Assembly (NCBI RefSeq): GCF_014534645.1 | Contig: NZ_JACVQF010000025.1 | Span: 1-64,000 of the forward strand | Direction of reading: 5' to 3' | From: Streptomyces griseicoloratus | GTDB lineage: Bacteria; Actinomycetota; Actinomycetes; Streptomycetales; Streptomycetaceae | DNA length: 64,000 nt | Part shown: positions 35,960-45,452 of the stretch, in pieces | How the letters are laid out: each line of letters begins with the position of its first letter | How positions within the stretch are numbered: position 1 is the first letter of the stretch | Translations under genes and position numbers: made by a program | Notes under the pieces: generated by a model | What the model was told of the DNA's origin: nothing | The model's database searches: none | Seen by the model: only the letters and a program-made list of their open reading frames with translations

Positions 35960-36897
35960 CCACGACCAGCCCCGAGACCGTCGTCGTACCCGCGCGGGCC
36001 AGGGCCGCGGCCGCCGGCGCGACCGTCCGCCGCAAGCAGGGCTTCCAGCACGGAGGGTGGTTCGTCGCCCCGTTCCTCGCCGTGTTCGCCCTGTTCGTGA
36101 TCTGGCCGCTCCTGCGCGGCCTCTACCTCAGCTTCACGGACGCCAACATCTCCGGCGAGGGCGCCGGCTTCGTCGGCCTCGACAACTACCGCGAGGCGCT
36201 GAAGGACTCGGCGATGTGGGACGCGCTCGGCCACAGCGCGTACTTCACGGTCCTCGTCGTCCCCTGCATCACCGTCCTCGCCTTCCTCCTCGCGATGCTC
36301 GCCCACCACATCGAGCGCGCGAAGTGGCTGTGGCGGCTGTGCTTCTTCGCCCCCTTCCTGCTGCCCTCCACCGTCGCCGCCAACATGTGGCAGTGGCTGT
36401 TCACCCAGGGCATCGGCCTGTTCAACCAGACCCTCGGGCTCGACACCCCCTGGCTGACCGACAAGTCGTACGCCATGCCCGCCATCGTCATCCAGACCCT
36501 GTGGTGGACGGTCGGCTTCTCCTTCCTGCTCTACCTCGCCGCGCTCCAGGGCATCCCGGGCCACCTATACGAGGCCGCCAAGCTCGACGGCGCCAACGCC
36601 TGGCACCGGATGATCCACATCACCCTGCCGATGCTGCGCAACATCACGGGCCTCGTCGTCGCCCTGCAGATCCTGGCCTCGCTCCAGCTCTTCGACCAGG
36701 CCGTCGTGATGATGGACTTCAGCCCGGGGCCCGAGCTGAGCACCCGCTCCTTCGTGCAGTACACCCTCGAACAGGGCTTCACCAGCTACCGCGTGGGCTA
36801 CGCCTCCGCGATGTCCATCATCTTCTTCGTGATCATCGCAGTCGTCGCCCTGGCACGGATGTGGCTGCTGCGCACCCGTGAGGAGGGCGCCCGATGA
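35956..36897 (+). CDS. CUT1 sugar ABC transporter permease 1 (MalF-type)
   Basis: 313 aa with six predicted membrane helices. The EAA loop reads YEAAKLDGANAWHRMIHITL near residue 210. The start overlaps the binding-protein stop as ATGA and has GGGAGGT upstream. It pairs with the next permease. Confidence 0.93.
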   Translation: MTTTSPETVVVPARARAAAAGATVRRKQGFQHGGWFVAPFLAVFALFVIWPLLRGLYLSFTDANISGEGAGFVGLDNYREALKDSAMWDALGHSAYFTVLVVPCITVLAFLLAMLAHHIERAKWLWRLCFFAPFLLPSTVAANMWQWLFTQGIGLFNQTLGLDTPWLTDKSYAMPAIVIQTLWWTVGFSFLLYLAALQGIPGHLYEAAKLDGANAWHRMIHITLPMLRNITGLVVALQILASLQLFDQAVVMMDFSPGPELSTRSFVQYTLEQGFTSYRVGYASAMSIIFFVIIAVVALARMWLLRTREEGAR

Positions 36898-37766
36898 GCA
36901 GCACCCCGATGAGCACCACCCGGACACGGCTCAGGCCCCGCCGTTCCTGGACACCCGGCCAGATCGTGCTGACCCTGCTCGGCGCCGCCGTCTCCGCCGT
37001 CTTCGTGGCGCCGATCGCGGCCGCCCTGCTCACCTCGCTCAAGTCCGAGGCCGAGGCCGCCGAGATCCCGCCGCACTGGGTGCCCGAGGTCTGGACCGGC
37101 CAGGCGTGGAAGGCGCTCTTCGACACCGGAAACATCACCAACTGGTTCGTGAACTCGCTCGTCGTCTCCGTCTGCGTCACGGTCGTCGTGCTCACCGTGA
37201 GCGCGCTCGCCGGATACGGTTTCGCCCGCACCGAGTTCAAGGGCAAGTCCGTTCTGATGGCCGTCGTCATGGCGGGCCTGATGATCTCCCCGGCCGTGCT
37301 CGGCGTCCCCCTGTTCACCACCGTCCAGCAGATGGGGATGGTCGACACCTACTGGGGCATGATCCTGCCGCAGTGCGCGCCCGCCGCGATGGTCTTCATC
37401 CTCTACAAGTTCTTCCAGGGCATCCCGCGCGAGATGGAGGAGGCCGCCTTCATCGACGGCGCGGGCCGCTGGCGGGTCTTCTTCACGATCATCCTGCCGC
37501 TGTCGCGCCCCTCGCTCGCCGCGGTCGGCATCTTCACCTTCATCAGCTCCTGGAACAACTTCCTGTGGCCGTACATGGTGACCAACAACCCCGACCTGAT
37601 GACCATGCCGAACGGCATCGCGACCGTCATGAACTCCTACGGCATCCAGTGGGCCCAGCTCATGGCCGGCGGCCTCATGGCGGGACTGCCCCTGATCATC
37701 GTCTTCGTCTTCTTCCAGCGCCAGATCGTGGCGGGTGTCGCGCACACCGGCCTCGCCGGCCAGTGA
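36894..37766 (+). CDS. CUT1 sugar ABC transporter permease 2 (MalG-type)
   Basis: 290 aa, six membrane helices, EAA loop MEEAAFIDGAGRWRVFFTII. The ATGA overlap with permease 1 supports the start at 36894; ATG 36909 is also possible. With the binding protein and permease 1 it completes the transmembrane part of the importer. Confidence 0.93.
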   Translation: MSSTPMSTTRTRLRPRRSWTPGQIVLTLLGAAVSAVFVAPIAAALLTSLKSEAEAAEIPPHWVPEVWTGQAWKALFDTGNITNWFVNSLVVSVCVTVVVLTVSALAGYGFARTEFKGKSVLMAVVMAGLMISPAVLGVPLFTTVQQMGMVDTYWGMILPQCAPAAMVFILYKFFQGIPREMEEAAFIDGAGRWRVFFTIILPLSRPSLAAVGIFTFISSWNNFLWPYMVTNNPDLMTMPNGIATVMNSYGIQWAQLMAGGLMAGLPLIIVFVFFQRQIVAGVAHTGLAGQ

Positions 37767-37788
37767 CCGTCCCACAGGAGCCCGCCGC

Positions 37789-38757
37789 ATGAGACGCCGC
37801 AGACTCGCCACCCTGCTCTCCGCCGCCGTCCTGGCCTTTCTCCCGGCCACCGCACAGGCGGACACCGCCCACCCCGACCCCCAGCCGGTCACCGGCCAGC
37901 AGATCATCCACGACCCGACCGTCATCCGCCTGAAGTCCGGCGGCTACGTCGCCTACTCGACCGGCGGCGTCATCGGCGCCCGCACCTCCCGGGACCGCGT
38001 CCACTGGGACGACGCGGGCAACGCCTTCGCGACGCCCCCGAGCTGGTGGTACGAGTACAACGACACCGGCGACCCCTGGGCCCCCGACATCTCCTACCGG
38101 GCCGGCAGGTACTGGCTGTACTACGCCGTCTCCTCCTGGGGCACCAACCACTCCGCGATCGGCGTGGCCACCTCCCCGACCGGCCTGCCCGGCACCTGGA
38201 CCGACCACGGCAAGGTCTTCACCTCCGAGACGACCGACACCTGGAACGCCATCGACCCGGCCGTCGTCCGCGCCGACGGCAAACTGTGGATGGCCTTCGG
38301 CTCGTACTGGACCGGTATCCGCATGGTCGAGCTCGACCCGGGGACGGGCAAGGCGATCGAAGGCGCCACGGTCCACCACCTGGCCACCCGCCCGGACGAG
38401 CCGTACGCCGTCGAGGGCCCGGAGATCGTCAGGCACGGCCGCTACTACTACCTGTTCGCCTCCTACGACGCGTGCTGCTCGGGCGTGAACTCCACGTACA
38501 AGATCCGCGTCGGCCGATCGGCATCGGTGACGGGCCCGTACGTCGACAGCACGGGCAAGCCGATGCTCGCGGGCGGCGGCGACCTGCTCCTCGCCGGCCA
38601 CGGCCGGTACGTGGGCACCGGCGGCCAGTCCGTCTTCGAGGACGGGGGCCGGGACGTACTGGCGTACCACTACTACGACGCGGAGGACGAGGGCACGCCC
38701 AAGCTGGGCCTGAACATCCTGCGCTGGACGAAGAACGGCTGGCCGACAGTCGGTTAG
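37789..38757 (+). CDS. Secreted GH43 arabinan endo-1,5-alpha-L-arabinosidase
   Basis: 322 aa with a Sec signal peptide (1-24, cleavage near AQADT). Five-bladed propeller GH43 with general base Asp in IIHDPTVI, pKa-modulating Asp in WNAIDPAVV, and acid Glu in VEGPEIV. Tyr/Trp-rich substrate cleft (WAPDISYRAGRYWLYY). CACAGGAG precedes the start. Lies 22 bases after the permease in the operon and would release arabino-oligosaccharides for the transporter. Confidence 0.9.
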   Translation: MRRRRLATLLSAAVLAFLPATAQADTAHPDPQPVTGQQIIHDPTVIRLKSGGYVAYSTGGVIGARTSRDRVHWDDAGNAFATPPSWWYEYNDTGDPWAPDISYRAGRYWLYYAVSSWGTNHSAIGVATSPTGLPGTWTDHGKVFTSETTDTWNAIDPAVVRADGKLWMAFGSYWTGIRMVELDPGTGKAIEGATVHHLATRPDEPYAVEGPEIVRHGRYYYLFASYDACCSGVNSTYKIRVGRSASVTGPYVDSTGKPMLAGGGDLLLAGHGRYVGTGGQSVFEDGGRDVLAYHYYDAEDEGTPKLGLNILRWTKNGWPTVG

Positions 38758-38795
38758 ACACGACCCCCCTGGAAAGAAGCCCCGGAAAGGAAAAG

Positions 38796-40301
38796 ATGCG
38801 CACCGCCCGCTTCACCCTCGACCCCGCCTTCACCGTCGGCGAGGTCAACCCCCGCCTCTTCGGCTCCTTCGTGGAACACCTCGGCCGCTGCGTGTACACC
38901 GGCATCTACGAGCCCGGCCACCCCACCGCGGACGACGCCGGCCTCCGCCAGGACGTGCTGGAGCTGGTGCGGGAACTCGGCGTCACCGCCATCCGCTACC
39001 CCGGCGGCAACTTCGTCTCCGGCTACAAGTGGGAGGACTCGGTCGGCCCCGTCGAGGACCGCCCCCGCCGCCTGGACCTGGCCTGGCGCTCCACGGAGAC
39101 CAACCGCTTCGGCCTCTCCGAGTACATCGCGTTCCTGAAGAAGATCGGCCCGCAGGCCGAGCCGATGATGGCGGTCAACCTCGGCACGCGGGGCGTCGCC
39201 GAGGCCCTGGAACTCCAGGAGTACGCCAACCACCCCTCCGGCACGGCCCTGTCCGACCTGCGCGTCGAGCACGGCGACAAGGACCCCTTCGGCATCCGGC
39301 TGTGGTGCCTCGGCAACGAGATGGACGGCCCCTGGCAGACCGGCCACAAGACCGCCGAGGAGTACGGCCGCCTCGCCGCCGAGACCGCCCGCGCCATGCG
39401 CCAGATCGACCCGGGCCTCGAACTCGTCGCCTGCGGCTCCTCCGGCCAGTCCATGCCCACCTTCGCCGAATGGGAGGCGAAGGTCCTCCAGGAGACCTAC
39501 GACCTGGTCGACTACATCTCCCTGCACGCCTACTACGAGCCGCTCGACGGCGACGTCGACTCCTTCCTCGCCTCCGCCGTGGACATGGAGTCGTTCATCG
39601 AGAACGTCGTCGCCACCTGCGACCACATCGGCGCCCGCCTGAAGTCCAAGAAGCGGATCAACCTCTCCTTCGACGAGTGGAACGTCTGGTACCTGTCCCG
39701 TACCGACGCCGAGGTCAGCGCCCTGGACTGGCCCGAGGCACCGCGGCTGCTGGAGGACAACTACAGCGTCACCGACGCCGTCGTCTTCGGCTCGCTCCTC
39801 ATCGCCCTGCTCCGGCACGCCGACCGCGTCACCGTCGCCTGCCTCGCCCAGCTCGTCAACGTCATCGCCCCGATCATGACCGAGCCGGGCGGCCCGGCCT
39901 GGCGCCAGACGACGTTCTTCCCGTTCGCCCAGGCGTCGAAGTACGGCCGGGGCGAGGTCCTCGACGTCCGCGTGGACTCACCGACGTACGAGACGAAGAA
40001 GTACGGCGAGGCCGACCTGCTGCACGCCACCGCCGTGCGCGCCGAGGACGGCACGGTCACCGTCTTCGCCGTCAACCGCTCCCGCACCGAACCGCTGCCG
40101 CTCGACGTCGCCCTGAGCGGCCTCGACCTCACCGAGGTCGTCGAGCACAGCGCCCTCGCGGACGCCGACCCCGATGCCCGCAACACCCTCGCCGAACCGG
40201 AGCGGGTCGTCCCGCACGCGGTCGAAGGCACGGCCCTGAAGGACGGCGGCCTCACCGCCGTCCTGGAGCCGCTGTCCTGGAACGTGATCCGGCTGCGCTG
40301 A
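38796..40301 (+). CDS. abfA: GH51 alpha-L-arabinofuranosidase, intracellular
   Basis: 501 aa, no signal peptide. TIM barrel plus beta-sandwich. Acid/base Glu in WCLGNEMDGPW (about residue 175) and nucleophile Glu in NLSFDEWNVWY (about 295). Typical GH51 length. GGAAAGGAAAAG is an unusually strong RBS. It cleaves imported arabino-oligosaccharides to arabinose, completing the operon's task. It converges on the GH35 gene with two bases between stops. Confidence 0.94.
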   Translation: MRTARFTLDPAFTVGEVNPRLFGSFVEHLGRCVYTGIYEPGHPTADDAGLRQDVLELVRELGVTAIRYPGGNFVSGYKWEDSVGPVEDRPRRLDLAWRSTETNRFGLSEYIAFLKKIGPQAEPMMAVNLGTRGVAEALELQEYANHPSGTALSDLRVEHGDKDPFGIRLWCLGNEMDGPWQTGHKTAEEYGRLAAETARAMRQIDPGLELVACGSSGQSMPTFAEWEAKVLQETYDLVDYISLHAYYEPLDGDVDSFLASAVDMESFIENVVATCDHIGARLKSKKRINLSFDEWNVWYLSRTDAEVSALDWPEAPRLLEDNYSVTDAVVFGSLLIALLRHADRVTVACLAQLVNVIAPIMTEPGGPAWRQTTFFPFAQASKYGRGEVLDVRVDSPTYETKKYGEADLLHATAVRAEDGTVTVFAVNRSRTEPLPLDVALSGLDLTEVVEHSALADADPDARNTLAEPERVVPHAVEGTALKDGGLTAVLEPLSWNVIRLR

Positions 40302-40303
40302 CC

Positions 40304-43072
40304 TCACCCGCGGCCGGGGGAGGCCACCGGTTCCACCGGCACCCCTCCGGCCGCGGCGCCCAGCAGCGTCAGCCGCACCGTCCCCGGCCCCGAGGGCGTG
40401 CCGCCGTCGGCCAGGACCGCCAGGGCCAGGGTGTTGGCGGCGGCACGGGTGCGCAGGATGCCGTTCGGCAGGACGAAGGTGTGCTGCGGGCCGCCGTCGT
40501 TGACGTACTGGCCCAGGTTCCAGCCGTTCAGGAAGACCTGCACGCGGTAGGCGCGGGCCGGGTCGTCGTCGAGGAGCAGTCCGACGGAGGCGTCGACGTC
40601 CGCCGGGACGTCCAGCCGGAAGGCGGTCCGGTACCAGGTCACGCCCTGGCGCCGGTCCGCCCGCGGGAACGACGCCGGCTCCCAGCGGGCGTCGTCGTAC
40701 CCGGGCAGATGCCAGCCCTTCCGTTCCCCGTACAGCCCGCCGTCGTTCAGCGGCCCGCGCACCGGATCGGGCGCGGACTGCCCCTGCAGGCGCCAGCGGA
40801 CGCCGGGCGCGGCCCCCTCGAAGGCGGCGGAGACCAGCCCGCGCGCCGCCTTGTGGGTGTCGCGCGTGCCGGCGTCCTGGTCGTGCTGGGTGCGCCGGAC
40901 CAGGACGGACAGGACGAGCGCGGCACCGCCGTCCGGCCTCTCGCGCAGCTTCCTGCGCAGCCGCTTGGGCAGCCGGAAGCGGGCCTCGGCCGTCCACGTG
41001 CCCTCGCCCGCCCGGCCGGCCCCGTCCGGCGCGGGCATCCGGTGCGTGCCCAGGGGCTCTCCGTCCAGCCAGGCCATCAGCAGCCCGTGCGCCCCCGTGG
41101 CGTACGAGAGGGACACCGACTCCAGGCCCGAGGCGCCGGTGAGGTGCCCCCGGTACCAGACGTCGCCGTAGTGGAAGCCGTAGTCGTCGGCGAACAGCAC
41201 GGGCCGCCCCTCGGGCACGCGGGTCGTGCTGTGCGACGCCGTGCGGTCGGCGACCGTCCACCCCGAGTCGTCGAAGTCCGGCTCCGACTCCGGGTTCTCC
41301 GTCCGGCGCCGCCAGCCGTCCAGCGCCGGCAGCACCAGCTCGGGCACGCCGGGCAGCGACCAGGTGCTCAGCAGGCTTCCGGCCCGGCTGACCGTCGTCG
41401 TCACCGCGTCGCCGTTCCAGGTGATGTCCGTGATGCCGCGCGGCGCCCACACCTCCAGCCCGGTCTCCTCGACCGTGTCGCCGGTGAGCCGCACCGTGGA
41501 GCCGTGCAGGGAGACGTCCCGCAGCAGCGCCGGGCCGTGCACGAGGACCTTGCCCGACGGGGTCTCGTACGGCCACAGCCGCAGGGAGGTGGCGTCGTCG
41601 GCGAAGAGCAGCAGCAGCTCCCGGTCGGACCCGCCGTCCCGGATCCGCACCCGGGTCAGCCCGTCCACCCCGAGCGGCACGGTCACGTGCAGCTTGCCGT
41701 GGTCGTACGCCCAGGCGGCCTCCTCGTCCAGCCGGGTGGGCCACGGCTCCCTCGGGCAGTCCAGCACGACGTGCGCCGTCTCGCCGGCCCGGCCCGTGAA
41801 CACGGCGAAGTCCTGCCGCCCGATGCTCAGGAACATCATGGGCTGCACGGTGGCGTACGCCAGTTTCCGCCCCGCGCCCAGGTCGAACCCGGTGGCGAGC
41901 AGCCGGGCGTCCCGGGCCGGGAGGGTGACCGGCACGTCGGTCCCGTCCAGCCGCAGCGTCGAGGACACCTCGCCGGCGGAGCCGTTGCTCAGCACGTACA
42001 CGTGGGTGCCGGTGTCCGGGTTGGTCAGGTGTCGCACCCGGATCCGGGCGTCCGAGGCCCTGACCGGCGCCGCCTCCTCCAGCCTGGTGAAGTCGGGCAC
42101 GTGCCGCAGCAGGTGCCCCAGCTGGTGCAGCGGGGCGAGCGCGGCCGTCGGGTTGCGTCCCTCGCCGATCGCCGCCCCGGAGCCGTAGGACGCCGTGGGT
42201 GCGGACGGCGCGGCCAGCCAGCCCCACGAGGTGCCGCCGAACGCCATGCGGACGTTGTGCAGCGTGACCCCGTCCGCGAGCCGGGCCAGATGCGCCCGCC
42301 GCTCCTCGGCCCCGGTCCGCGCCCCGGCCACCTCCCCCCAGACCACCGGGGAGTCGCCGTGCAGGACGGGTACGTCGATGCCGTCCGCGCGGACCTTCTC
42401 GTACACGTGGGCCAGGTCGGCCCGCCGGGGTGCGTCGACCCGGTAGAGCAGGACCGTGCCGGTGCCCTTGGTGTACAGGTGCCGGGCGGCGATGGCGTCG
42501 ACCCGGGTCAGCCACTCGTCGGCGTGCCGCAGATACGCCGGGTCCGTCGTCCGGGCCCGGCCCCCGGCGGCCGTCAGCCAGCCGGGGAGGCCGCCGGCGT
42601 CGACGTCCGCGCCGATGTACGGGCCGGGCCGCAGGATCACGTACAGGCCGGTCTCCGCGGCCGTGCGCAGGAACAGGTCCAGGTCCCGCACGCCGGTGAA
42701 GTCGTAGCGGCCCGGCGCGGGGGAGTGGAGGTTCCAGGCGACGGGCACGCTGACCGCGTTGTAGCCGTGGGCGCGCATCTTCTGCAGCACGTCCCGCCAC
42801 AGGGACGGGCTCGGCAACCGGAAGGGGTGCAGCTCCCCGGACCACAGCACCAGGCGTCTGCCGTCGACCAGGGGCGAGTGCCGGTCGAAGCCGACCCGGT
42901 GCGGCACCCCGTCGGCGCGCGGCGGCCCGGGCGGCGGGCCGGTGGGCACGGGACGGGGCGCGCCGGCCCCGGCCGCCGCCCCGCTGCTCCCGCTGCCGCC
43001 GAGCGCGAGGCCGAGGACGGCCGTGCCGGCGAGGGCGCTGAATGCTCGTCTGCTGAGCGTGCTGAGCTCCAA
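40304..43072 (-). CDS. GH35 beta-galactosidase homologue lacking catalytic residues
   Basis: 922 aa from TTG 43072, chosen for AGGAGAGG six bases upstream and a Tat-like signal (TLSRRAFSALAGTAVLG) that starts there. The GH35 barrel entry is clear (WSGELHPFRLPSPSLWRDVL, VAWNLHSPAPGRYDF, VILRPGPYI). The acid/base motif, normally QVENEYG, reads LLYRVDAP (208-215). The segment carrying the nucleophile Glu is shortened: only ~65 residues separate this point from FGGTSWGW (278-285) instead of over 150. C-terminal beta domains are intact. Probably a carbohydrate-binding or structural protein rather than an enzyme. Confidence 0.85.
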   Translation of the reverse strand: MELSTLSRRAFSALAGTAVLGLALGGSGSSGAAAGAGAPRPVPTGPPPGPPRADGVPHRVGFDRHSPLVDGRRLVLWSGELHPFRLPSPSLWRDVLQKMRAHGYNAVSVPVAWNLHSPAPGRYDFTGVRDLDLFLRTAAETGLYVILRPGPYIGADVDAGGLPGWLTAAGGRARTTDPAYLRHADEWLTRVDAIAARHLYTKGTGTVLLYRVDAPRRADLAHVYEKVRADGIDVPVLHGDSPVVWGEVAGARTGAEERRAHLARLADGVTLHNVRMAFGGTSWGWLAAPSAPTASYGSGAAIGEGRNPTAALAPLHQLGHLLRHVPDFTRLEEAAPVRASDARIRVRHLTNPDTGTHVYVLSNGSAGEVSSTLRLDGTDVPVTLPARDARLLATGFDLGAGRKLAYATVQPMMFLSIGRQDFAVFTGRAGETAHVVLDCPREPWPTRLDEEAAWAYDHGKLHVTVPLGVDGLTRVRIRDGGSDRELLLLFADDATSLRLWPYETPSGKVLVHGPALLRDVSLHGSTVRLTGDTVEETGLEVWAPRGITDITWNGDAVTTTVSRAGSLLSTWSLPGVPELVLPALDGWRRRTENPESEPDFDDSGWTVADRTASHSTTRVPEGRPVLFADDYGFHYGDVWYRGHLTGASGLESVSLSYATGAHGLLMAWLDGEPLGTHRMPAPDGAGRAGEGTWTAEARFRLPKRLRRKLRERPDGGAALVLSVLVRRTQHDQDAGTRDTHKAARGLVSAAFEGAAPGVRWRLQGQSAPDPVRGPLNDGGLYGERKGWHLPGYDDARWEPASFPRADRRQGVTWYRTAFRLDVPADVDASVGLLLDDDPARAYRVQVFLNGWNLGQYVNDGGPQHTFVLPNGILRTRAAANTLALAVLADGGTPSGPGTVRLTLLGAAAGGVPVEPVASPGRG

Positions 43073-43167
43073 GGGAGCCTCTCCTGTTGCCTGTACTTCC
43101 GGTGCCGCCGCGTGCGCCGGGTCACCTGTGCCGGGCCATTGTCCCAGCGGACCCCACAATGGTCGGT

Positions 43168-43626
43168 ATGAGGATCTCGGCGCGGGCGGACTACGCGGTA
43201 CGGGCGGTGCTGGAACTCGCCGTCCGGCAGGGCGACTGCCCGGTCAAGGCGGAGGCCGTCGCCGCCGCGCAGGACATTCCGTACAAATTTCTGGAGGGTA
43301 TCCTCGGCGACCTCCGGCGCGGGGGAGTCGTCGAGAGCCGGCGCGGCGGGGGCGGCGGCTACCGGCTGGCCCGCGCACCGGAGCGGATCACGGTGGCGGA
43401 CGTCATCCGCGCGGTGGACGGCCCGATCGTGTCCGTGCGGGGCGAGCGGCCGACCGGCCTGTCCTACACCGGCAGCGCACAGCCCCTGCTGCCCCTGTGG
43501 ATCGCGCTGCGCGCCAATGTCCGCCGGGTCCTGGAGGGCGTCACGATCGCGGACCTGGCGTCCGACGCCCTCCCGGAGACGGTACGGGAGCTGGCGGCGG
43601 AGCCGACGGCCTGGGAGAACCCGTAG
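43168..43626 (+). CDS. Rrf2-family transcriptional regulator
   Basis: 152 aa from MRISARADYAVRA, the standard Rrf2 start; ATG 43159 would add three residues. Winged helix with KAEAVAAAQDIPYKFLEGILGDLRRGGVVESRRG. The three-Cys cluster of IscR/NsrR is absent (only one Cys), so it does not bind an Fe-S cluster in the usual way. Divergent from the GH35 gene across 95 bases. Target unknown. Confidence 0.9.
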   Translation: MRISARADYAVRAVLELAVRQGDCPVKAEAVAAAQDIPYKFLEGILGDLRRGGVVESRRGGGGGYRLARAPERITVADVIRAVDGPIVSVRGERPTGLSYTGSAQPLLPLWIALRANVRRVLEGVTIADLASDALPETVRELAAEPTAWENP

Positions 43627-43642
43627 GAGCGCGGTCGCGGGA

Positions 43643-45211
43643 TCACGACCCGCTCGGCCGGCACAGCAGTGGCTCGTCGAGTTCGGCGCAGGGGCGGTGG
43701 CCCCGGGAGCGGAGGATGTCCTTGCCGACCTCGTTCGCGAGGTAGCGCAGGAATCCCGCGGCGATCGAGTCCGCCGGCGGCTCCCCGTAGGTGTAGGCGA
43801 TCTCGGTCTGCCAGTACGGGTAGGCGCCCTCGTCGGCGCCCTCCAGGGTCGCCGGGTAGCCGTCGATGCGGACCAGCTGGACGTCCTCGTGGGCGGTGGC
43901 GGCACCGACCTCGCTGTGCCCGAGGGCCCCGGGGGTCGAGGCGACCGTGTCCAGCAGGGTCGGGGTGTCGGCGACCTCGCAGCGGCCCGGTGTCTTCGCG
44001 TCGAGGCTGCGGCAGTCGCTCGCCGTGACCGCGAGCAGGGGTTCGCCGTCCAGCACCTGCTGCTGGAGCGTGGTCCGGGTGCCGGAGCCGGGGTTGCGGC
44101 TGACGAGCTGGACGGGCAGGTCGTTGCCCCTGACCTGCTTCCAGTTGGTGATGTCCCCGGCGTAGATGCGCCTGACCTGGTCCAGGGACAGGTCACGGAC
44201 CCCCGCGTCCTTGTTCACGACGAGGGTGAACAGGGACAGGGCGACGGGCCGGGGCAGCAGTTGCGGACGGCCGTCGGACTTCGGCCCGTCGCTGAACGAC
44301 AGCCGGTTGCCGAGCCCCTGGCCGTCCGCCGCCTTCGCCTTCTCGCCCGCCGCGGCGAGCGTGTCCAGCCCCGCGACGCTGCCCTGGAAGGAGTCGCCGG
44401 TCAGCGGTATCTCGGCGTCCGTGCAGGTCTTCGTGTACTGCTTGGCGGCGGCCTCCAGCACCGGCCGGAACGCGGTGGAGCCCGACAGGTACAGCGTCCC
44501 CTTGGCGCAGTCCAGCGGCGCGGCCGCCCGGACGGCGTCGTCGCGGGCGAAGGCGGACACGGACTGGGCGGCGCTCACCAGGACCAGGACGGCGAGCAGC
44601 CAGCGCACCGGCCGTGAGGCGAAGGGGTAGTACTCGGTCTTCTTGATGGTCCCGCCGCGCACCCCGCCGACGACGCCCGCGGTGACCTCGGGGTCGGGGA
44701 AGTCGGCGTCGGTGAAGCCCGGGACGCGGTCCAGCACCGCCAGGACCTTGTAGTGGGCCCTGCGGTTGAGCTTCACCTTGGGCAGGGTGATGACGCCGTC
44801 CGTGGAGCCGAGGCCCGGCGTTCCCGGTGCGAAGAAGTCGCGCAGCACGGTGTGGCTGCACTCCGTCACGACCATGCCGACCACGCGCCGGCCCGGGAAC
44901 GCCACCCGTATGCCCACCGGGTCGTTGGCGGGGGCCACGTAGTCGTCCTCGACGATCGGGGTCCAGCCGACGTTCTCGATGCGCAGCAGGACGACCGACG
45001 GGTCGCCCAGGTGCGCGCCGTCCCACTGCATCCGCTGGAGCACCCCGGCCTCGGGGCCGGAGGAGGAGGCCGAGTCGCGGGCGCTGGTGTCCATCTGCAC
45101 CCGGTAGCCGAGCCGCTTGCGGCCGGCCAGGAAGAACTCCCACAGGGCCGCGGCCACGGGCACGGCGAGGCCGAGCACGGCGATCACGGACTCCCAGGAG
45201 ACACCGGACAT
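43643..45211 (-). CDS. Membrane-anchored PstS-like substrate-binding protein
   Basis: 522 aa. An N-terminal membrane helix (about 8-28), ~170 residues of beta-rich domain, a second helix (about 203-222), then a type II periplasmic-binding domain of the phosphate/PstS class (GTLYLSGSTAFRPVLEAAAKQY, SRNPGSGTRTTLQQQVL, GALGHSEVGAA). In PstS, the two STAF/SGTR-type loops bind the anion. Both terminal domains seem to flank the membrane. No transporter genes adjoin, so it may sense or capture rather than import. It converges on the Rrf2 gene. Confidence 0.83.
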   Translation of the reverse strand: MSGVSWESVIAVLGLAVPVAAALWEFFLAGRKRLGYRVQMDTSARDSASSSGPEAGVLQRMQWDGAHLGDPSVVLLRIENVGWTPIVEDDYVAPANDPVGIRVAFPGRRVVGMVVTECSHTVLRDFFAPGTPGLGSTDGVITLPKVKLNRRAHYKVLAVLDRVPGFTDADFPDPEVTAGVVGGVRGGTIKKTEYYPFASRPVRWLLAVLVLVSAAQSVSAFARDDAVRAAAPLDCAKGTLYLSGSTAFRPVLEAAAKQYTKTCTDAEIPLTGDSFQGSVAGLDTLAAAGEKAKAADGQGLGNRLSFSDGPKSDGRPQLLPRPVALSLFTLVVNKDAGVRDLSLDQVRRIYAGDITNWKQVRGNDLPVQLVSRNPGSGTRTTLQQQVLDGEPLLAVTASDCRSLDAKTPGRCEVADTPTLLDTVASTPGALGHSEVGAATAHEDVQLVRIDGYPATLEGADEGAYPYWQTEIAYTYGEPPADSIAAGFLRYLANEVGKDILRSRGHRPCAELDEPLLCRPSGS

Positions 45212-45374
45212 GACCCACTCCCGAGGCAGGACGGAGGCTGGACGGGGAGGCCATGGTGGCCAAGGACGGGGGTGTCCGGCGGTGGATGCGCGGACCTTCC
45301 GTCCGAATTCACCGGTGTGTCACCTGTGGCACGTGGTGTTTTCCGGACGTTGGTTGCCTTTGCTGTGCGGGCTG

Positions 45375-45403
45375 TTGACGCGCAAGGGGTTCGATTCTAC
45401 GTT
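45375..45403 (+). promoter_or_regulatory. Promoter of the second GH43 gene
   Basis: TTGACG (45375-45380), 17-bp spacer, TACGTT (45398-45403). It matches the CUT1 operon promoter in sequence and spacing. The dyads at 45390-45439 overlap its -10 and start region. Confidence 0.7.
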
Positions 45404-45439
45404 CCGTCCGAAAAGACGATCGGTGTTCGAAACACAGAA
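45390..45439. promoter_or_regulatory. Triple dyad operator of the second GH43 gene
   Basis: TTCGA-TTCT-ACGTT (45390-45403), TCCGA-AAAG-ACGAT (45407-45420) and TTCGA-AACA-CAGAA (45426-45439). The last two start 19 bases apart like the pairs at the other four promoters; the first starts 17 bases before the second. Weaker than the copy at 34538. Confidence 0.55.
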
Positions 45440-45452
45440 CAGGAGCGTCCCC

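Noticed and set aside
39029-43171. 1380-codon plus-strand frame across the GH51 and GH35 genes
   Set aside because: It runs through two well-supported genes in the wrong frame or strand, with Arg/Pro-rich nonsense composition.
43168-43626. Fe-S cluster role for the Rrf2 regulator
   Set aside because: The conserved three-Cys cluster is missing; only one Cys is present.
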